From the NCBI GenBank assembly GCA_031261445.1, contig JAISJQ010000033.1, forward strand, positions 1-38,198: 38,198 bases of DNA. Direction: 5' to 3'. A program made the position numbers and the translations under genes. Positions 13,614-21,373 of the stretch are shown here, one piece after another. The first letter of the stretch is position 1. Each line of letters starts with the position of its first letter. The notes beneath the pieces were generated by a model, which ran no database searches, was not told the origin of the DNA, and saw only the letters and a list, made by a program, of their open reading frames with translations. Source of the DNA: Oscillospiraceae bacterium (GTDB lineage Bacteria; Bacillota; Clostridia; Oscillospirales; Acutalibacteraceae).

Positions 13614-15334
13614 AACGCATTTGGAAGGGTCTCATCGGTGCGGGCATCGCGGCAGGGGCTGCGGCGGCAGGCGTTGCCATTCAGAAAAAACGCATTAGCC
13701 CCGCGGCTTACGTAAAACAAGCGGGCAACGCGCTGAAGCTTACGCTGGACGTCAGCGAGCCCTACGGCAACGGGCAGGCGCTTACGCCGCCCATGGGCTG
13801 GAGCAGCTGGAACACGTTCCGCACGCGCATCGACGAAAAAGTGCTCTACGACATCGCTGCCGCCATGAAAAAAACGGGCTTGGTGGACGCTGGGTATCAG
13901 TACCTCAACATCGACGACTGCTGGATGTCCTCCAGCCGCGACGCCGACGGGCGTTTGCAGGCGGACTTTGTGACTTTCCCCCATGGCATCCCCGCACTGC
14001 GCGAAAAAGTCAACGCGCTGGGGCTGAAGCTGGGCATCTACACCTCCAACGGCACGCTCACCTGCGAGGATCTGCCCGCGTCGCTGGGGCATGAAGCGAT
14101 TGACGCGGACACCTTTGCCGACTGGGGCATCGAGTACTTCAAGTACGATTTCTGTCACAACATCCCCATCCCCAGCCGCGCCCCCTGCATTGAGAAAATC
14201 ACCATCACCCCCGCCCACGGCGGCGCGGAGATTGTCAAGTACGCCAGCGATGCCACACTCACGGGCGAAGCGCACTTTGTGGAGGACATCAAGCTCGAGA
14301 GCGGCGAATACATCGGCGGCTTGAGTGCGCGCGCGGGGACGGCGGAGTTCACGGTCACTGTGCCTGAAAGTGGCGAATATGTGCTGACGCTGTGCATTCG
14401 CAAGCGTAGCAACACCAAAAAATATCTGGAAGTGCTGGTCAACGGCGCGGACAAATACAGCACCACTGTCCCCAAAACGCTCGCCTTTTCGGCGGCGGGA
14501 CGCCACCAACTGAAGCTAAATTTGCAGGCGGGCACGAACACCCTGCTGCTGTATAACCCCGTGGCCTCGCGCCAAGACAGCGCGGCCATGCAGTACACCG
14601 CCATGGGCAACGAGCTCAAACGCGCCACGGCCGCGCTCGCCGCCAAGACGGGACAGCCCGAAAAGCCCATCACCTTCTCCATCTGCGAGTGGGGCTTCAA
14701 TCTGCCGCACCGCTGGGGCGCACACGCGGGCAACCTTTGGCGCACAACGCCGGACATCAAGGCTCTCTGGGTGAGCGTGGTGGGCATCTACGAAGTGAAC
14801 GTGAACCTAGCGAAAGCGGCCGGTCCCGGCGGCTGGAACGACCCCGACATGCTGGAGGTGGGCAACGGCTCGCTAACAGACGAAGAGAATCGTAGCCACT
14901 TCACCCTCTGGTGCATGATGGCCGCGCCGCTGATTTTGGGCAACGATATCCGCAAGCTGTTGCAACTGGACGGCACGCCCGATCCGCACAACCGCACGCT
15001 GCAGATCATCACCAATCGTGACGTGATTGCGCTGGATCAGGACACGCTGGGCAAGCAGTGCCGCCGCGTCAAGTCCAACGTGCTACAAGATGTTTTGCTC
15101 AAGCCGCTCTCGGACGGTGAGTTCGCCGTGTGCTTCTTCAACAAGTCCGGCGACGAGAAGGTCATGACGCAAGACATCGCGGAGCTGGTGGCGCAGGAAG
15201 ACATCGAAACGCCGTTCGCGGCGGAGTACGAGGCGCGGGAACTCTGGAGCGGCGACGTGGAGAAAGTCACCAGCGAATTGGTGGCGACAGTCCCCGGTCA
15301 CGGCGTAAAAGTCTGGCGCGTCAAGGCACTGTGA
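13610..15334 (+). CDS. GH27 alpha-galactosidase with an inserted carbohydrate-binding-like domain
   Basis: 574 residues. An N-terminal hydrophobic stretch (about 7-24) suggests a membrane anchor or uncleaved signal. The GH27 barrel begins at TPPMGWSSWNTF (about 59-70). YFKYDFC holds the presumed nucleophile Asp180, and LWRTTPDI the presumed acid/base Asp382; GPGGWNDPDMLEVGNG is also typical. Between them, about residues 190-330 form a beta-rich module (VESGEY-type EYIGGLSARAG ... GEYVLTLCIRKRS ... VLVNGADKY ... AGTNTLLLYNP) like CBM6/35 domains, inserted in the barrel. Substrates would be alpha-galactosides, or related sugars accepted by the family. The ATG overlaps the glycosyltransferase stop (ATGA), so translation is coupled. 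Confidence 0.88.
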   Translation: MKRIWKGLIGAGIAAGAAAAGVAIQKKRISPAAYVKQAGNALKLTLDVSEPYGNGQALTPPMGWSSWNTFRTRIDEKVLYDIAAAMKKTGLVDAGYQYLNIDDCWMSSSRDADGRLQADFVTFPHGIPALREKVNALGLKLGIYTSNGTLTCEDLPASLGHEAIDADTFADWGIEYFKYDFCHNIPIPSRAPCIEKITITPAHGGAEIVKYASDATLTGEAHFVEDIKLESGEYIGGLSARAGTAEFTVTVPESGEYVLTLCIRKRSNTKKYLEVLVNGADKYSTTVPKTLAFSAAGRHQLKLNLQAGTNTLLLYNPVASRQDSAAMQYTAMGNELKRATAALAAKTGQPEKPITFSICEWGFNLPHRWGAHAGNLWRTTPDIKALWVSVVGIYEVNVNLAKAAGPGGWNDPDMLEVGNGSLTDEENRSHFTLWCMMAAPLILGNDIRKLLQLDGTPDPHNRTLQIITNRDVIALDQDTLGKQCRRVKSNVLQDVLLKPLSDGEFAVCFFNKSGDEKVMTQDIAELVAQEDIETPFAAEYEARELWSGDVEKVTSELVATVPGHGVKVWRVKAL

Positions 15335-15528
15335 AACGGCAAAGCGATTGCTTAGAAGAAAACCGCCTGCCGCAGAGCGATCACGGCAGGCGGAAGATAC
15401 ATTTTTGGCTCGGCGACTTTGGCATTACGCGCGGACATATCGCCCTGAGCGCGTTGATTGTCGCTGGTGTGTGGGCACTGGCAAAGTTTTTGTTGCACTT
15501 GGCGCAGAAAGCAGGATTGTGGCACTGA
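15331..15528 (+). CDS. 65-residue single-helix membrane protein, translationally coupled
   Basis: A GTG at 15331 overlaps the TGA of the GH27 gene (GTGA), matching the coupling style of this operon. The product has a charged N-terminus (KRQSDCLEENRLPQSDHGRR) and one hydrophobic helix (about 38-58, HIALSALIVAGVWALAKFLL). Nothing in it was recognised. A weak AAGG lies just upstream. The TGA shares one base with the next ATG. Its reality rests on gene packing and on the coherent helix, not on homology. Confidence 0.5.
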   Translation: MKRQSDCLEENRLPQSDHGRRKIHFWLGDFGITRGHIALSALIVAGVWALAKFLLHLAQKAGLWH

Positions 15529-15677
15529 TGAATGAGGAACGCGACAAGCGAGAAAAGCGGCTTGATGCTCTGGACAACTATTTCGATTATCGCTTCAAAT
15601 TGAGAGTGATGGGTCTTGTTGGTCTTTCCATCTATATAGTTGTAAAGATCATTATTTGGTGGTTCAAAAGAGCATAA
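15528..15677 (+). CDS. 49-residue single-helix membrane protein
   Basis: ATG 15528 overlaps the preceding stop by one base (TGATG). The product starts MNEERDKREKRLDALDNYFD, a charged helical part, and then has one hydrophobic helix (LVGLSIYIVVKIIIWWF) with a short basic end. It resembles small holin-like or phage-shock-type peptides only in shape; no family is claimed. The DNA here is more A+T-rich than its neighbours. It ends two bases before the dihydrouridine synthase start. Confidence 0.5.
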   Translation: MNEERDKREKRLDALDNYFDYRFKLRVMGLVGLSIYIVVKIIIWWFKRA

Positions 15678-15679
15678 TC

Positions 15680-16660
15680 GTGACGAAAATATTAGAAAAA
15701 CTTAAGCTTTCCGCCTGCCTGGCACCCATGGCGGGCTATACGGATCATGCGTTTCGCTCGCTGTGTATGGGGCAGGGGGCGGCTTTTTGCGTGACGGAAA
15801 TGGTCAGCGCGAAGGGCTTGGTGCAGGGCAACCAGACGGCGCGGGCGCTCACGGCGGTGCACGAGGACGAACTGCCATGCGCGATACAGCTGTTCAGCGA
15901 CGACGCCGAAAGTATGCGCCGCGCCGTGGAAATCGTGCGCGAAAACATCGATGCCGCGCAAGCGCGGCGCGTCTGGCTGGACATCAACTGCGGTTGCCCG
16001 GCGCGGAAAGTGGCCGGGCACGGCGGCGGCGCGGCACTCATGCGCACGCCCGAAAAGGCGGCGGAGATTGTTCGCGCGGCAGTGCAGGCGGCGGGCGATG
16101 TGCCTGTGTCGGTCAAGTTCCGCTTGGGTTGGGACGATGAAAGCCGCAACGCCGTGGATTTCGCCCAGCGCATGGAAGCCGCAGGCGCGGCACTGCTGAC
16201 GGTGCACGGGCGCACGCGGGCGCAGATGTACGCGCCGCCCGTGGATTTGGACGCCATTGCGGCGGTGAAACGCGCGGTGCGCGTGCCCGTCATTGGCAAT
16301 GGCGACGTGACGGATGGCGCGAGCGCGAAACACATGCTCGACGCCACAGGCGTGGACGGCGTGATGCTGGGGCGCGGCGCACTGGGTCGCCCGTGGGTCT
16401 TTGCGCAGATTGCGGCGTATTTGCGCGATGGTACGTCTCTGCCCGCTCCCACCCCCGAAGAGCGCGGCGCGGCGCTGTTACAACATGTCCAGCTGCTCAT
16501 CGCCGACAATGGCGAGCCCCACGGCATCCGCGTGGCACGCAAAACAGCGGCGCACTACTTCAAGGGGATGCGCGGCGCAGGGGAACTGCGTGCGCGTGTG
16601 GTGCGCGTGCAAACGCTGGCGGAACTGGAGGAGATTGTCGATGAGGCACTACGGGCGTGA
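15680..16660 (+). CDS. dus: tRNA-dihydrouridine synthase
   Basis: FMN- and NADPH-dependent enzyme that reduces uridine in tRNA D-loops. About 326 residues, normal for DusB-type enzymes. Visible: LAPMAGYTDHAFRSLC (FMN site, about 13-28), the catalytic Cys in DINCGCPARKV (about 97-107), SVKFRLGW, TVHGRTRAQMY, VPVIGNGDV and GVMLGRGALGRPW in the phosphate-binding strand region, then the helical C-terminal domain. The GTG at 15680 is taken as start since the family begins shortly after; the ribosome binding site (AAAAGAG) is weak. It closes the run of overlapping genes that began with the glycosyltransferase. Confidence 0.94.
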   Translation: MTKILEKLKLSACLAPMAGYTDHAFRSLCMGQGAAFCVTEMVSAKGLVQGNQTARALTAVHEDELPCAIQLFSDDAESMRRAVEIVRENIDAAQARRVWLDINCGCPARKVAGHGGGAALMRTPEKAAEIVRAAVQAAGDVPVSVKFRLGWDDESRNAVDFAQRMEAAGAALLTVHGRTRAQMYAPPVDLDAIAAVKRAVRVPVIGNGDVTDGASAKHMLDATGVDGVMLGRGALGRPWVFAQIAAYLRDGTSLPAPTPEERGAALLQHVQLLIADNGEPHGIRVARKTAAHYFKGMRGAGELRARVVRVQTLAELEEIVDEALRA

Positions 16661-16661
16661 A

Positions 16662-16762
16662 TGCAGAGGGCAGATTGTGTAGGGGCGACCCTCGTGGTCG
16701 CCCTTCACGCAAAACACCTTATCGGGGCAACTCTGACTTCTGTCCTCTGAAATCTGCCCTTT
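16662..16762. repeat. Family A hairpin nested in family D arms
   Basis: A family A hairpin at 16679-16703 is bracketed by GCAGAGGGCAGATT (16663-16676) and its imperfect mirror AAATCTGCCCTTTG (16750-16763), so the whole region is a nested inverted structure placed right after the dus stop codon. Confidence 0.6.
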
Positions 16763-16814
16763 GAGTGTTGCCCGCCGCCGCGCGTGCATAGTATAGGAGC
16801 GGAGGTGTGTACAT

Positions 16815-17132
16815 ATGGGCAAATGGCATGTGACGGAACTGCAGTGCAAAGAGGTCATTGACGACAAAAGTGGCGACAGGTTGGGGCCGGTGGGCGACGT
16901 GCAGGTGGACACGGAGACCGGGCAGGTGGTCAGTCTCGTGGTGTATGGCCGCGCAAAGTGCTTTGGCTTGCTGGGGCGCGAGGAGGACATTGAGATCCCG
17001 TGGAAGGATGTGCGCATCGTGGGCAACGAGACCGTTCTCGTCTGTTTGGACGAACCGCATCACCATCATCACGACGAATCGCACCACGACCACGGACGGC
17101 GCGGCGGCTTCTGGCGGTCGTACTTTCGGTAA
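16815..17132 (+). CDS. YlmC/YmxH family sporulation protein with His-rich tail
   Basis: 105 residues with a PRC-barrel-type beta domain: ELQCKEVIDDKSGDRLGPVGDV (about 8-29), DTETGQVVSLVVYG and EIPWKDVRIVGNETVLV. This pattern is the YlmC/YmxH family, present in spore formers; the role is not established. The C-terminus adds a histidine-rich stretch (HHHHHDESHHDHG, about 82-94) that could bind metal and is not a usual family feature. The ATG follows AGCGGAGGTGTGTACAT. A CATAGTAT at 16787-16794 resembles a mother-cell or forespore sigma -10, but no matching -35 was seen. Confidence 0.82.
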   Translation: MGKWHVTELQCKEVIDDKSGDRLGPVGDVQVDTETGQVVSLVVYGRAKCFGLLGREEDIEIPWKDVRIVGNETVLVCLDEPHHHHHDESHHDHGRRGGFWRSYFR

Positions 17133-17164
17133 ATATGATTAATATTGACGCTAGATCGCTGCGT

Positions 17165-18532
17165 TTAGTTCTGCGTTCCTTGCAGGACTAGGCGCGTAGC
17201 GTCTGTAATCGTCACGTCAATAAAGTGACCAATCGTTTCGCTGCCGCCGAGGAATTCGACGACGGCGTTGCTCTCCAAGCGTCCGGCGAGCGTGCCCTCT
17301 GCCTTGCCGACGCGCTCCACGAGCACGCGCAGGGTTTGCCCCACAAGGGATTGACTGCGCCGCAGGGTGATTTCTTCCTGCACGCGGCAAAGCTCCTGCA
17401 GTCGCGCGACTTTTTCCGCGCGGGGGATGGGGTCGGGCAACGCCGCCGCTGGCGTGCCCACGCGCGGCGAGTAGATAAACGTGAAGAGTGCGCCGTACTC
17501 CACCGCACGCACCAGTGCCAACGTGTCGCGAAACTGCGCGTCCGTTTCGCCCGGAAAACCAACGATGATGTCGCTGGTGAGCGTCAAATCCGGCATGAGC
17601 GCCTTGGCCGTCTGCACGGTCTCAAGGTAGCGCTCGCGCGTGTATTTTCGGTTCATCCTGCCTAGGATTTCGTTGTTGCCGCTCTGCACGGGCAAGTGCA
17701 GGTGGCGGCAGATTTTTGGATTTTCCGCCATGACGGCGAGCAATTCCCGCGAACAATCCTTGGGGTGGCTGGTCATGAAGCGTACGCGAAAATCCCCCGG
17801 CACGGCGCAAATCGCCTGCAACAGTGCGGGGAAAGTCGGCGTTTCGGCCAGACCCTTGCCGTAGGAATTGACGTTCTGCCCCAAAAGCGTGATGTCACGG
17901 TAGCCCTCGCCGACCAGCCGACGCAGTTCGTCCAGCACCGCCTCAGGCGTGCGGGAACGCTCGCGCCCGCGCACGTGCGGCACAACGCAGTAGCTACAAA
18001 AATTGTCACAGCCGTAGCTGATGGGCAGCCACGCGCGGAACGTACTCTCGCGGCGCAGGGGCAGATCTTCGGTGATGCTACCGTCTAGATTTTCCACATC
18101 CGTGACTTTCGCATCGTTTTCGTAGAGTTCCCAGAGCATTTCGGGCAGCTTGGGCAGGGCATGTGTGCCGAAAATCAGGTCGACGAACGGGAAGACGCGC
18201 CGCAGTTCCTCCGCCACGCCCTCTTGTTGCACCATGCAACCGCACACGGCGATTTTCATGCGCCGTCGGCTCTTCTTGAGCGGCTTGAACGCGCCCACAT
18301 TTCCGAACACCCGCACTTGTGCGTGTTCGCGGACGGCGCAGGTGTTCAGGAGCACAAAATCGGCGTCGTCGGGGCTAGCGCAAAAAGAAAAACCCAGCTC
18401 GGCCAACATCCCCTGTAGGCGTTCGCCGTCACTGACGTTGCCCTGACAGCCGTAGGTGCGCACGTACGCCAGCGGCGGTGCATCGGGAAAAAGTTGCGCC
18501 AAACGCGCACGCAGAGCGGTGTTATTTGTCAT
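17165..18532 (-). CDS. miaB: tRNA-2-methylthio-N6-dimethylallyladenosine synthase
   Basis: Radical SAM methylthiotransferase that adds the 2-methylthio group to i6A37 in tRNA, using two iron-sulfur clusters. 455 residues. N-terminal cluster cysteines in RTYGCQGNVSD, NTCAVREH and CGCMVQQ; radical SAM CxxxCxxC in YGCDNFCSYCVVPHVRGRERSR (quoted in part); then HLPVQSGN, DIIVGFPGET and a C-terminal TRAM domain ending IDVTITDATRLVLQG. The usual GCQMN reads GCQGN here. ATG 18532 was chosen since MTNNTALRARL leads straight into the domain and since the frame upstream is antisense-like within tsaB. It overlaps the tsaB end by 11 bases, so the two form an operon. Confidence 0.95.
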   Translation of the reverse strand: MTNNTALRARLAQLFPDAPPLAYVRTYGCQGNVSDGERLQGMLAELGFSFCASPDDADFVLLNTCAVREHAQVRVFGNVGAFKPLKKSRRRMKIAVCGCMVQQEGVAEELRRVFPFVDLIFGTHALPKLPEMLWELYENDAKVTDVENLDGSITEDLPLRRESTFRAWLPISYGCDNFCSYCVVPHVRGRERSRTPEAVLDELRRLVGEGYRDITLLGQNVNSYGKGLAETPTFPALLQAICAVPGDFRVRFMTSHPKDCSRELLAVMAENPKICRHLHLPVQSGNNEILGRMNRKYTRERYLETVQTAKALMPDLTLTSDIIVGFPGETDAQFRDTLALVRAVEYGALFTFIYSPRVGTPAAALPDPIPRAEKVARLQELCRVQEEITLRRSQSLVGQTLRVLVERVGKAEGTLAGRLESNAVVEFLGGSETIGHFIDVTITDATRLVLQGTQN

Positions 18533-19205
18533 TGAGCAACCTCTCGGCCTGGGGGACGCGCAGGTAAATCGGCAACAGTGCCTCGGCCGTGATAAAAGTG
18601 TTTTGCTCGGCCGCACACTGCGCCACGCCGCAAGCGCGGGGCAAGCGCAGGTGCACCGGCGCGGTGACGAGGTTCGGTCGCGTGTTCTCCAGCAAGCGTG
18701 CGCCGTCACCCACGGTTACAATGGGCTCATCCGTGGGCAAAGTCGACAAAAGCTCCGCGATGGGTAGCGCGGCGTCGGGCGTGAGGCGCTGGATTTCATT
18801 GCCGTTCACACGAAAAAGTGCCGCGTAGACCTGCGCACAGCGGGCATCCATCACGGCGAGCACAAGACTACCGAGCCCCAAAAGGTTGCAGGCGGCGGCT
18901 TCCAGCGAAGAGACGGCGGCGCAATTGGGCGCAGCCTCTCCCGCGCGACTCCCCACGGCCAAGCCCTTCACCGCCGCAATGCCAATGCGCACGCCCGTGA
19001 AGCTACCTGGCCCCGCCGTGACGGCAAAGATGTCGATGTCGCGCACAGACAGGGCGGCGGCACGCAGGGCGGCATCCACCAGCGGCAAGAGCGTCTCGCT
19101 GTGCGTGCGCCCAGACGCGGCGAAGCATTCGCTGACGAGTTGTCCGTCGCGCAGTATCGCCGCGCTGGCCGCTTTGGCCGCGCATTCCAGTGCCAAAATG
19201 GTCAT
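18522..19205 (-). CDS. tsaB: tRNA threonylcarbamoyladenosine biosynthesis protein TsaB
   Basis: TsaB is the non-catalytic ASKHA-fold partner of TsaD in making t6A37 of ANN-decoding tRNAs. 227 residues. Visible: TILALECAAKAASAAIL at the N-terminus (family usually LAIDTS), RTHSETLLPLVDAALR, the diagnostic VTAGPGSFTGVRIGIAAVKGLA (quoted in part), and MDARCAQVYAALF. ATG 19205 is preferred to GTG 19211 because GAGCGGGTGAC then sits correctly. tsaD and tsaE are absent from the window. It lies just downstream of the rpmA terminator and overlaps miaB. Confidence 0.92.
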   Translation of the reverse strand: MTILALECAAKAASAAILRDGQLVSECFAASGRTHSETLLPLVDAALRAAALSVRDIDIFAVTAGPGSFTGVRIGIAAVKGLAVGSRAGEAAPNCAAVSSLEAAACNLLGLGSLVLAVMDARCAQVYAALFRVNGNEIQRLTPDAALPIAELLSTLPTDEPIVTVGDGARLLENTRPNLVTAPVHLRLPRACGVAQCAAEQNTFITAEALLPIYLRVPQAERLLNDK

Positions 19206-19218
19206 AGTCACCCGCTCA

Positions 19219-19249
19219 CAAAAAATGGGTACAGCAAACAGCCGTACCC
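19219..19249 (-). terminator. Intrinsic terminator of rplU-prp-rpmA
   Basis: On the minus strand GGGTACGGC (19241-19249), loop TGTTT, GCTGTACCC (19227-19235), followed by ATTTTTTG. It ends only 14 bases before the tsaB start, so tsaB may depend on read-through or on a promoter overlapping the hairpin. Confidence 0.75.
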
Positions 19250-19270
19250 GAAAGGTCTGGGAAGAATCCG

Positions 19271-19549
19271 TTACGCAGGGTACACGGACACCTGTTTGCG
19301 GTCTTTGTCCTTGCGCTCAAACTTGACTTTGCCGTCCACCAGCGCAAAGAGACTGTCGTTGCTACCGCGGCCAACGTTGTTGCCGGGGTGAATGTGCGTC
19401 CCGCGCTGGGTGTAGAGGATGTTGCCGGCGAGCACGAACTGGCCGTCCGCGCGTTTGGCGCCGAGGCGTTTGGATTCGCTGTCGCGCCCGTTGCGCGTAG
19501 AGCCCATGCCCTTTTTGTGGGCAAAAAACTGTAGATTCAAATTCAACAT
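19271..19549 (-). CDS. rpmA: Ribosomal protein L27 with cleavable N-terminal leader
   Basis: Large-subunit protein whose N-terminus reaches the peptidyl transferase centre. 92 residues. The start [20 protein letters not shown] contains the Firmicutes leader (M-x-x-LNLQFFA) that the protease Prp removes between FFA and HKKG, exposing the functional end; the rest ([19 protein letters not shown] ... [14 protein letters not shown]) is typical. The ATG follows CGGAGGAATTCCCC. It ends the rplU-prp-rpmA operon and is followed by a terminator. Confidence 0.97.
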   Translation of the reverse strand: MLNLNLQFFAHKKGMGSTRNGRDSESKRLGAKRADGQFVLAGNILYTQRGTHIHPGNNVGRGSNDSLFALVDGKVKFERKDKDRKQVSVYPA

Positions 19550-19578
19550 GGGGAATTCCTCCGAATTTTTGTTGCGTA

Positions 19579-19890
19579 TTATCGCTGTTGGGTGCGGACG
19601 AACCGCGGGTATTGCTCTGCGATTTGGTCTAGGTGTAGCCACAGTCCTTGCAGGATACTTTGCGCGGCGACACTGTTGCTGTCCACTTGGATGCGGATGC
19701 AGTTTTCTTCCTCTGCAATCGTGCAGTCCCCAACGAACGCGGTGAGCGTGTTGGCGGCCATAAAGACGGCGGAGGACACAGACGCGCAGACGAGGTCGTA
19801 GGTGTCTTCGCGCTCTGGGGGCAATGCGTGCCCAGAAATCGTCACAGAGGCGATGCGCTCGCCCTGGCGGACGAAAGTCGCACGGATCAT
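19579..19890 (-). CDS. prp: Ribosomal-processing cysteine protease Prp
   Basis: Prp (YsxB) cuts the N-terminal leader from L27, an essential step in Firmicutes that have the leader. 103 residues. The catalytic His lies in [10 protein letters not shown] (about 20) and the catalytic Cys in [18 protein letters not shown] (about 35); the tail has the usual [17 protein letters not shown]. Its place between rplU and rpmA is the conserved order, and L27 here does carry the cleavage sequence, so enzyme and substrate are coherent. The start is one base after the rplU stop. Confidence 0.95.
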   Translation of the reverse strand: MIRATFVRQGERIASVTISGHALPPEREDTYDLVCASVSSAVFMAANTLTAFVGDCTIAEEENCIRIQVDSNSVAAQSILQGLWLHLDQIAEQYPRFVRTQQR

Positions 19891-19891
19891 G

Positions 19892-20203
19892 CTATGCGTT
19901 TACGGCGGTGATTTCCACCTTTGTGTAAGGCTGGCGATGGCCGAGCTTACGCTTTTCGTTCTTCTTGGGCTTGTAGGTGAAGACGGTGATTTTCTTCGCC
20001 TTGCCGTTTTTGAGGACTTTGGCGGTGACACTCGCGCCCTCCACCAGTGGCTTGCCCGTGGTGACATTGCCGTCTCCGGCAACGAGGAGCACTTTGTCGA
20101 ACGTGATTTCGTCTTCTGCTTCCGCGGCGAGCTTTTCAATATACAGTTGGTCGCCCGCCTGCACTTGATATTGCTTGCCTCCGGTCTCGATGATTGCGTA
20201 CAT
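19892..20203 (-). CDS. rplU: Ribosomal protein L21
   Basis: Large-subunit protein that binds 23S rRNA. 103 residues, the standard length, starting [18 protein letters not shown] and ending with the [19 protein letters not shown] signature. First gene of the rplU-prp-rpmA operon, with a strong promoter 95 bases upstream and a leader long enough to hold an autoregulatory RNA structure. The ATG follows GAGAGAGGTTCTAAACC. Confidence 0.97.
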   Translation of the reverse strand: MYAIIETGGKQYQVQAGDQLYIEKLAAEAEDEITFDKVLLVAGDGNVTTGKPLVEGASVTAKVLKNGKAKKITVFTYKPKKNEKRKLGHRQPYTKVEITAVNA

Positions 20204-20291
20204 GGTTTAGAACCTCTCTCATTGGACTCGCTGACGGCAGGCAGAACGCTTGTTCTTTTCGATGCACACGGCATCGCCCGACTCACGCGGC
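20204..20291 (-). promoter_or_regulatory. rplU mRNA leader, possible L21 leader RNA
   Basis: About 88 transcribed bases precede rplU. They include pairing-prone stretches (GGGCGATGCCGTGTGCATCG and GCAGAACGC-type words), in the place where Firmicutes carry the L21 leader motif. I can not show a match to that motif by eye, so this is a positional call. Confidence 0.35.
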
Positions 20292-20297
20292 TGGAGT

Positions 20298-20327
20298 ATT
20301 ATAACACACTGGGCACAGGTTTGTCAA
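20298..20327 (-). promoter_or_regulatory. SigA promoter of rplU-prp-rpmA
   Basis: Minus strand TTGACA (20322-20327), 18 bases, TATAAT (20298-20303). Both boxes are perfect. Confidence 0.8.
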
Positions 20328-20330
20328 GTT

Positions 20331-20636
20331 GCAGAAATCAGAAGGCAGAAGTCAGAGGGGGGTGAGGAATGGGGGGGTGAGGATACAGGAGGGAGGGTTG
20401 TAGGGGCGACCGTCCCCGGTCGTCCGCTGTGGATAGGGGTGAGTGGTTTAGGATATAGGCGCAGGGGAGGCCTGTAGGGGCGGATATCATCCGCCCGCGT
20501 GCGTTTGCAGGGGCGCACGCCCTCGCCTGGGCCCTGCGGGTATGCGACCCGCTGATTTCCACGTTTTTTCAAAACTACGGGGCGATGTGGACATCGCCCC
20601 CTACAATAGGCACGGGCGGCAGGTTGCCGCCCCTAC
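20331..20636. repeat. Repeat cluster between the divergent rplU and rpmG promoters
   Basis: Family D words (20331-20364), family E words (GTGAGGATACAGG, TTTAGGATATAGG), and family A copies at 20400-20429 (plus), 20474-20499 (plus), a degenerate one at 20506-20555, 20578-20605 (reverse) and 20614-20636 (reverse). No coding sequence is apparent. The cluster separates two ribosomal protein transcription units. Confidence 0.7.
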
Positions 20637-20666
20637 AAACAAATGCAAATTGCGTAGCACACCTAC

Positions 20667-20695
20667 TTGACAAACCCGTTTCACTGTGTTATAAT
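20667..20695 (+). promoter_or_regulatory. SigA promoter of rpmG-secE-nusG
   Basis: TTGACA (20667-20672), 17 bases, TATAAT (20690-20695). Both hexamers are perfect. A leader of about 100 bases follows before rpmG; it holds GCCACCCTGC/GGAGGATG-type words but no structure that I could assign. Confidence 0.82.
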
Positions 20696-20802
20696 AAGCA
20701 CTACCTCGCAGAGGGTTCTTTTTTTGTGGAAAGAATGCCACCCTGCTTGAGGGAGGATGTGTGTCCTGCGGGAAACACGCCGAAAAACTTGGAGGTGCAA
20801 CT

Positions 20803-20952
20803 ATGCGCGTCAAAATTACCCTTGCCTGCCAAGAATGCAAGCAACGCAACTACAACACCATGAAGAACAAAAAGAACTCGCCAGATCGGCTGGAAATGAA
20901 CAAGTATTGCCGTTTCTGCCGCAAACACACCGCCCACAAAGAGACCAAATAA
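20803..20952 (+). CDS. rpmG: Ribosomal protein L33, zinc-binding form
   Basis: 49 residues, the standard length of L33. It starts [19 protein letters not shown] and carries two CxxC pairs (CQEC, CRFC), the zinc-binding (C+) form, so no zinc-free paralogue is implied here. The ATG at 20803 follows TTGGAGGTGCAACT; an upstream in-frame ATG gives a non-conserved tail. First gene of the rpmG-secE-nusG cluster, as is usual in Firmicutes. Confidence 0.95.
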   Translation: MRVKITLACQECKQRNYNTMKNKKNSPDRLEMNKYCRFCRKHTAHKETK

Positions 20953-20963
20953 GGAGGCGCACC

Positions 20964-21362
20964 ATGGCAAAGAAAGACGACAAGGTTGAGTCTGCCGCTT
21001 CCCTAAAACTCAAAGAGGCGGAAAAAGCACTCGAAAAACGCCAGAAAACCAAGGCGGCCGTTTCCAAAAGCGGCGGCAAGCAACCGTTTGTGCTGGGCAA
21101 GTTCTGGAAAGATTTCCGCGCGGACACCAAAAAAGTGATCTGGCCGGACTTCAAAACCATCATGCGCAACACGGGCATCGTGCTGGTGATGGTGGCCATC
21201 GTCGGCGCGGCGGTGTATCTGATTGACCTGGGCATGACCGAGGCGCTCATTCAGCTACACAATCTGGCCGAGAAGGTCAACCCAACGCCTGAGGCGACGC
21301 TCCCGCCAACATCAACGGCAGCGCCCGCGCTGGCATTGCTGCTACCGGGCATCTTTGGTTGA
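20964..21362 (+). CDS. secE: Preprotein translocase subunit SecE
   Basis: Essential small subunit of the SecYEG channel. 132 residues: a charged N-terminal part, the conserved amphipathic stretch with WKDFRADTKKVIWPDFKTI (about 48-66), and one transmembrane helix (about 70-92, IVLVMVAIVGAAVYLIDLGM). The C-terminus is longer than usual, with a Pro/Thr/Ala-rich tail ending in a second hydrophobic patch (APALALLLPGIFG). The ATG follows TAAGGAGGCGCACC. It lies between rpmG and nusG as in most bacteria. Confidence 0.93.
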   Translation: MAKKDDKVESAASLKLKEAEKALEKRQKTKAAVSKSGGKQPFVLGKFWKDFRADTKKVIWPDFKTIMRNTGIVLVMVAIVGAAVYLIDLGMTEALIQLHNLAEKVNPTPEATLPPTSTAAPALALLLPGIFG

Positions 21363-21373
21363 CGGAGGAATAC

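Noticed and set aside
18533-18709. N-terminal extension of miaB
   Set aside because: The extra residues are Arg/Cys/Pro-rich shadow of tsaB on the same strand; the conserved domain follows the ATG at 18532.
20324-20572. Minus-strand frames in the repeat cluster
   Set aside because: Composed entirely of repeat words; no ribosome binding site and no protein-like composition.
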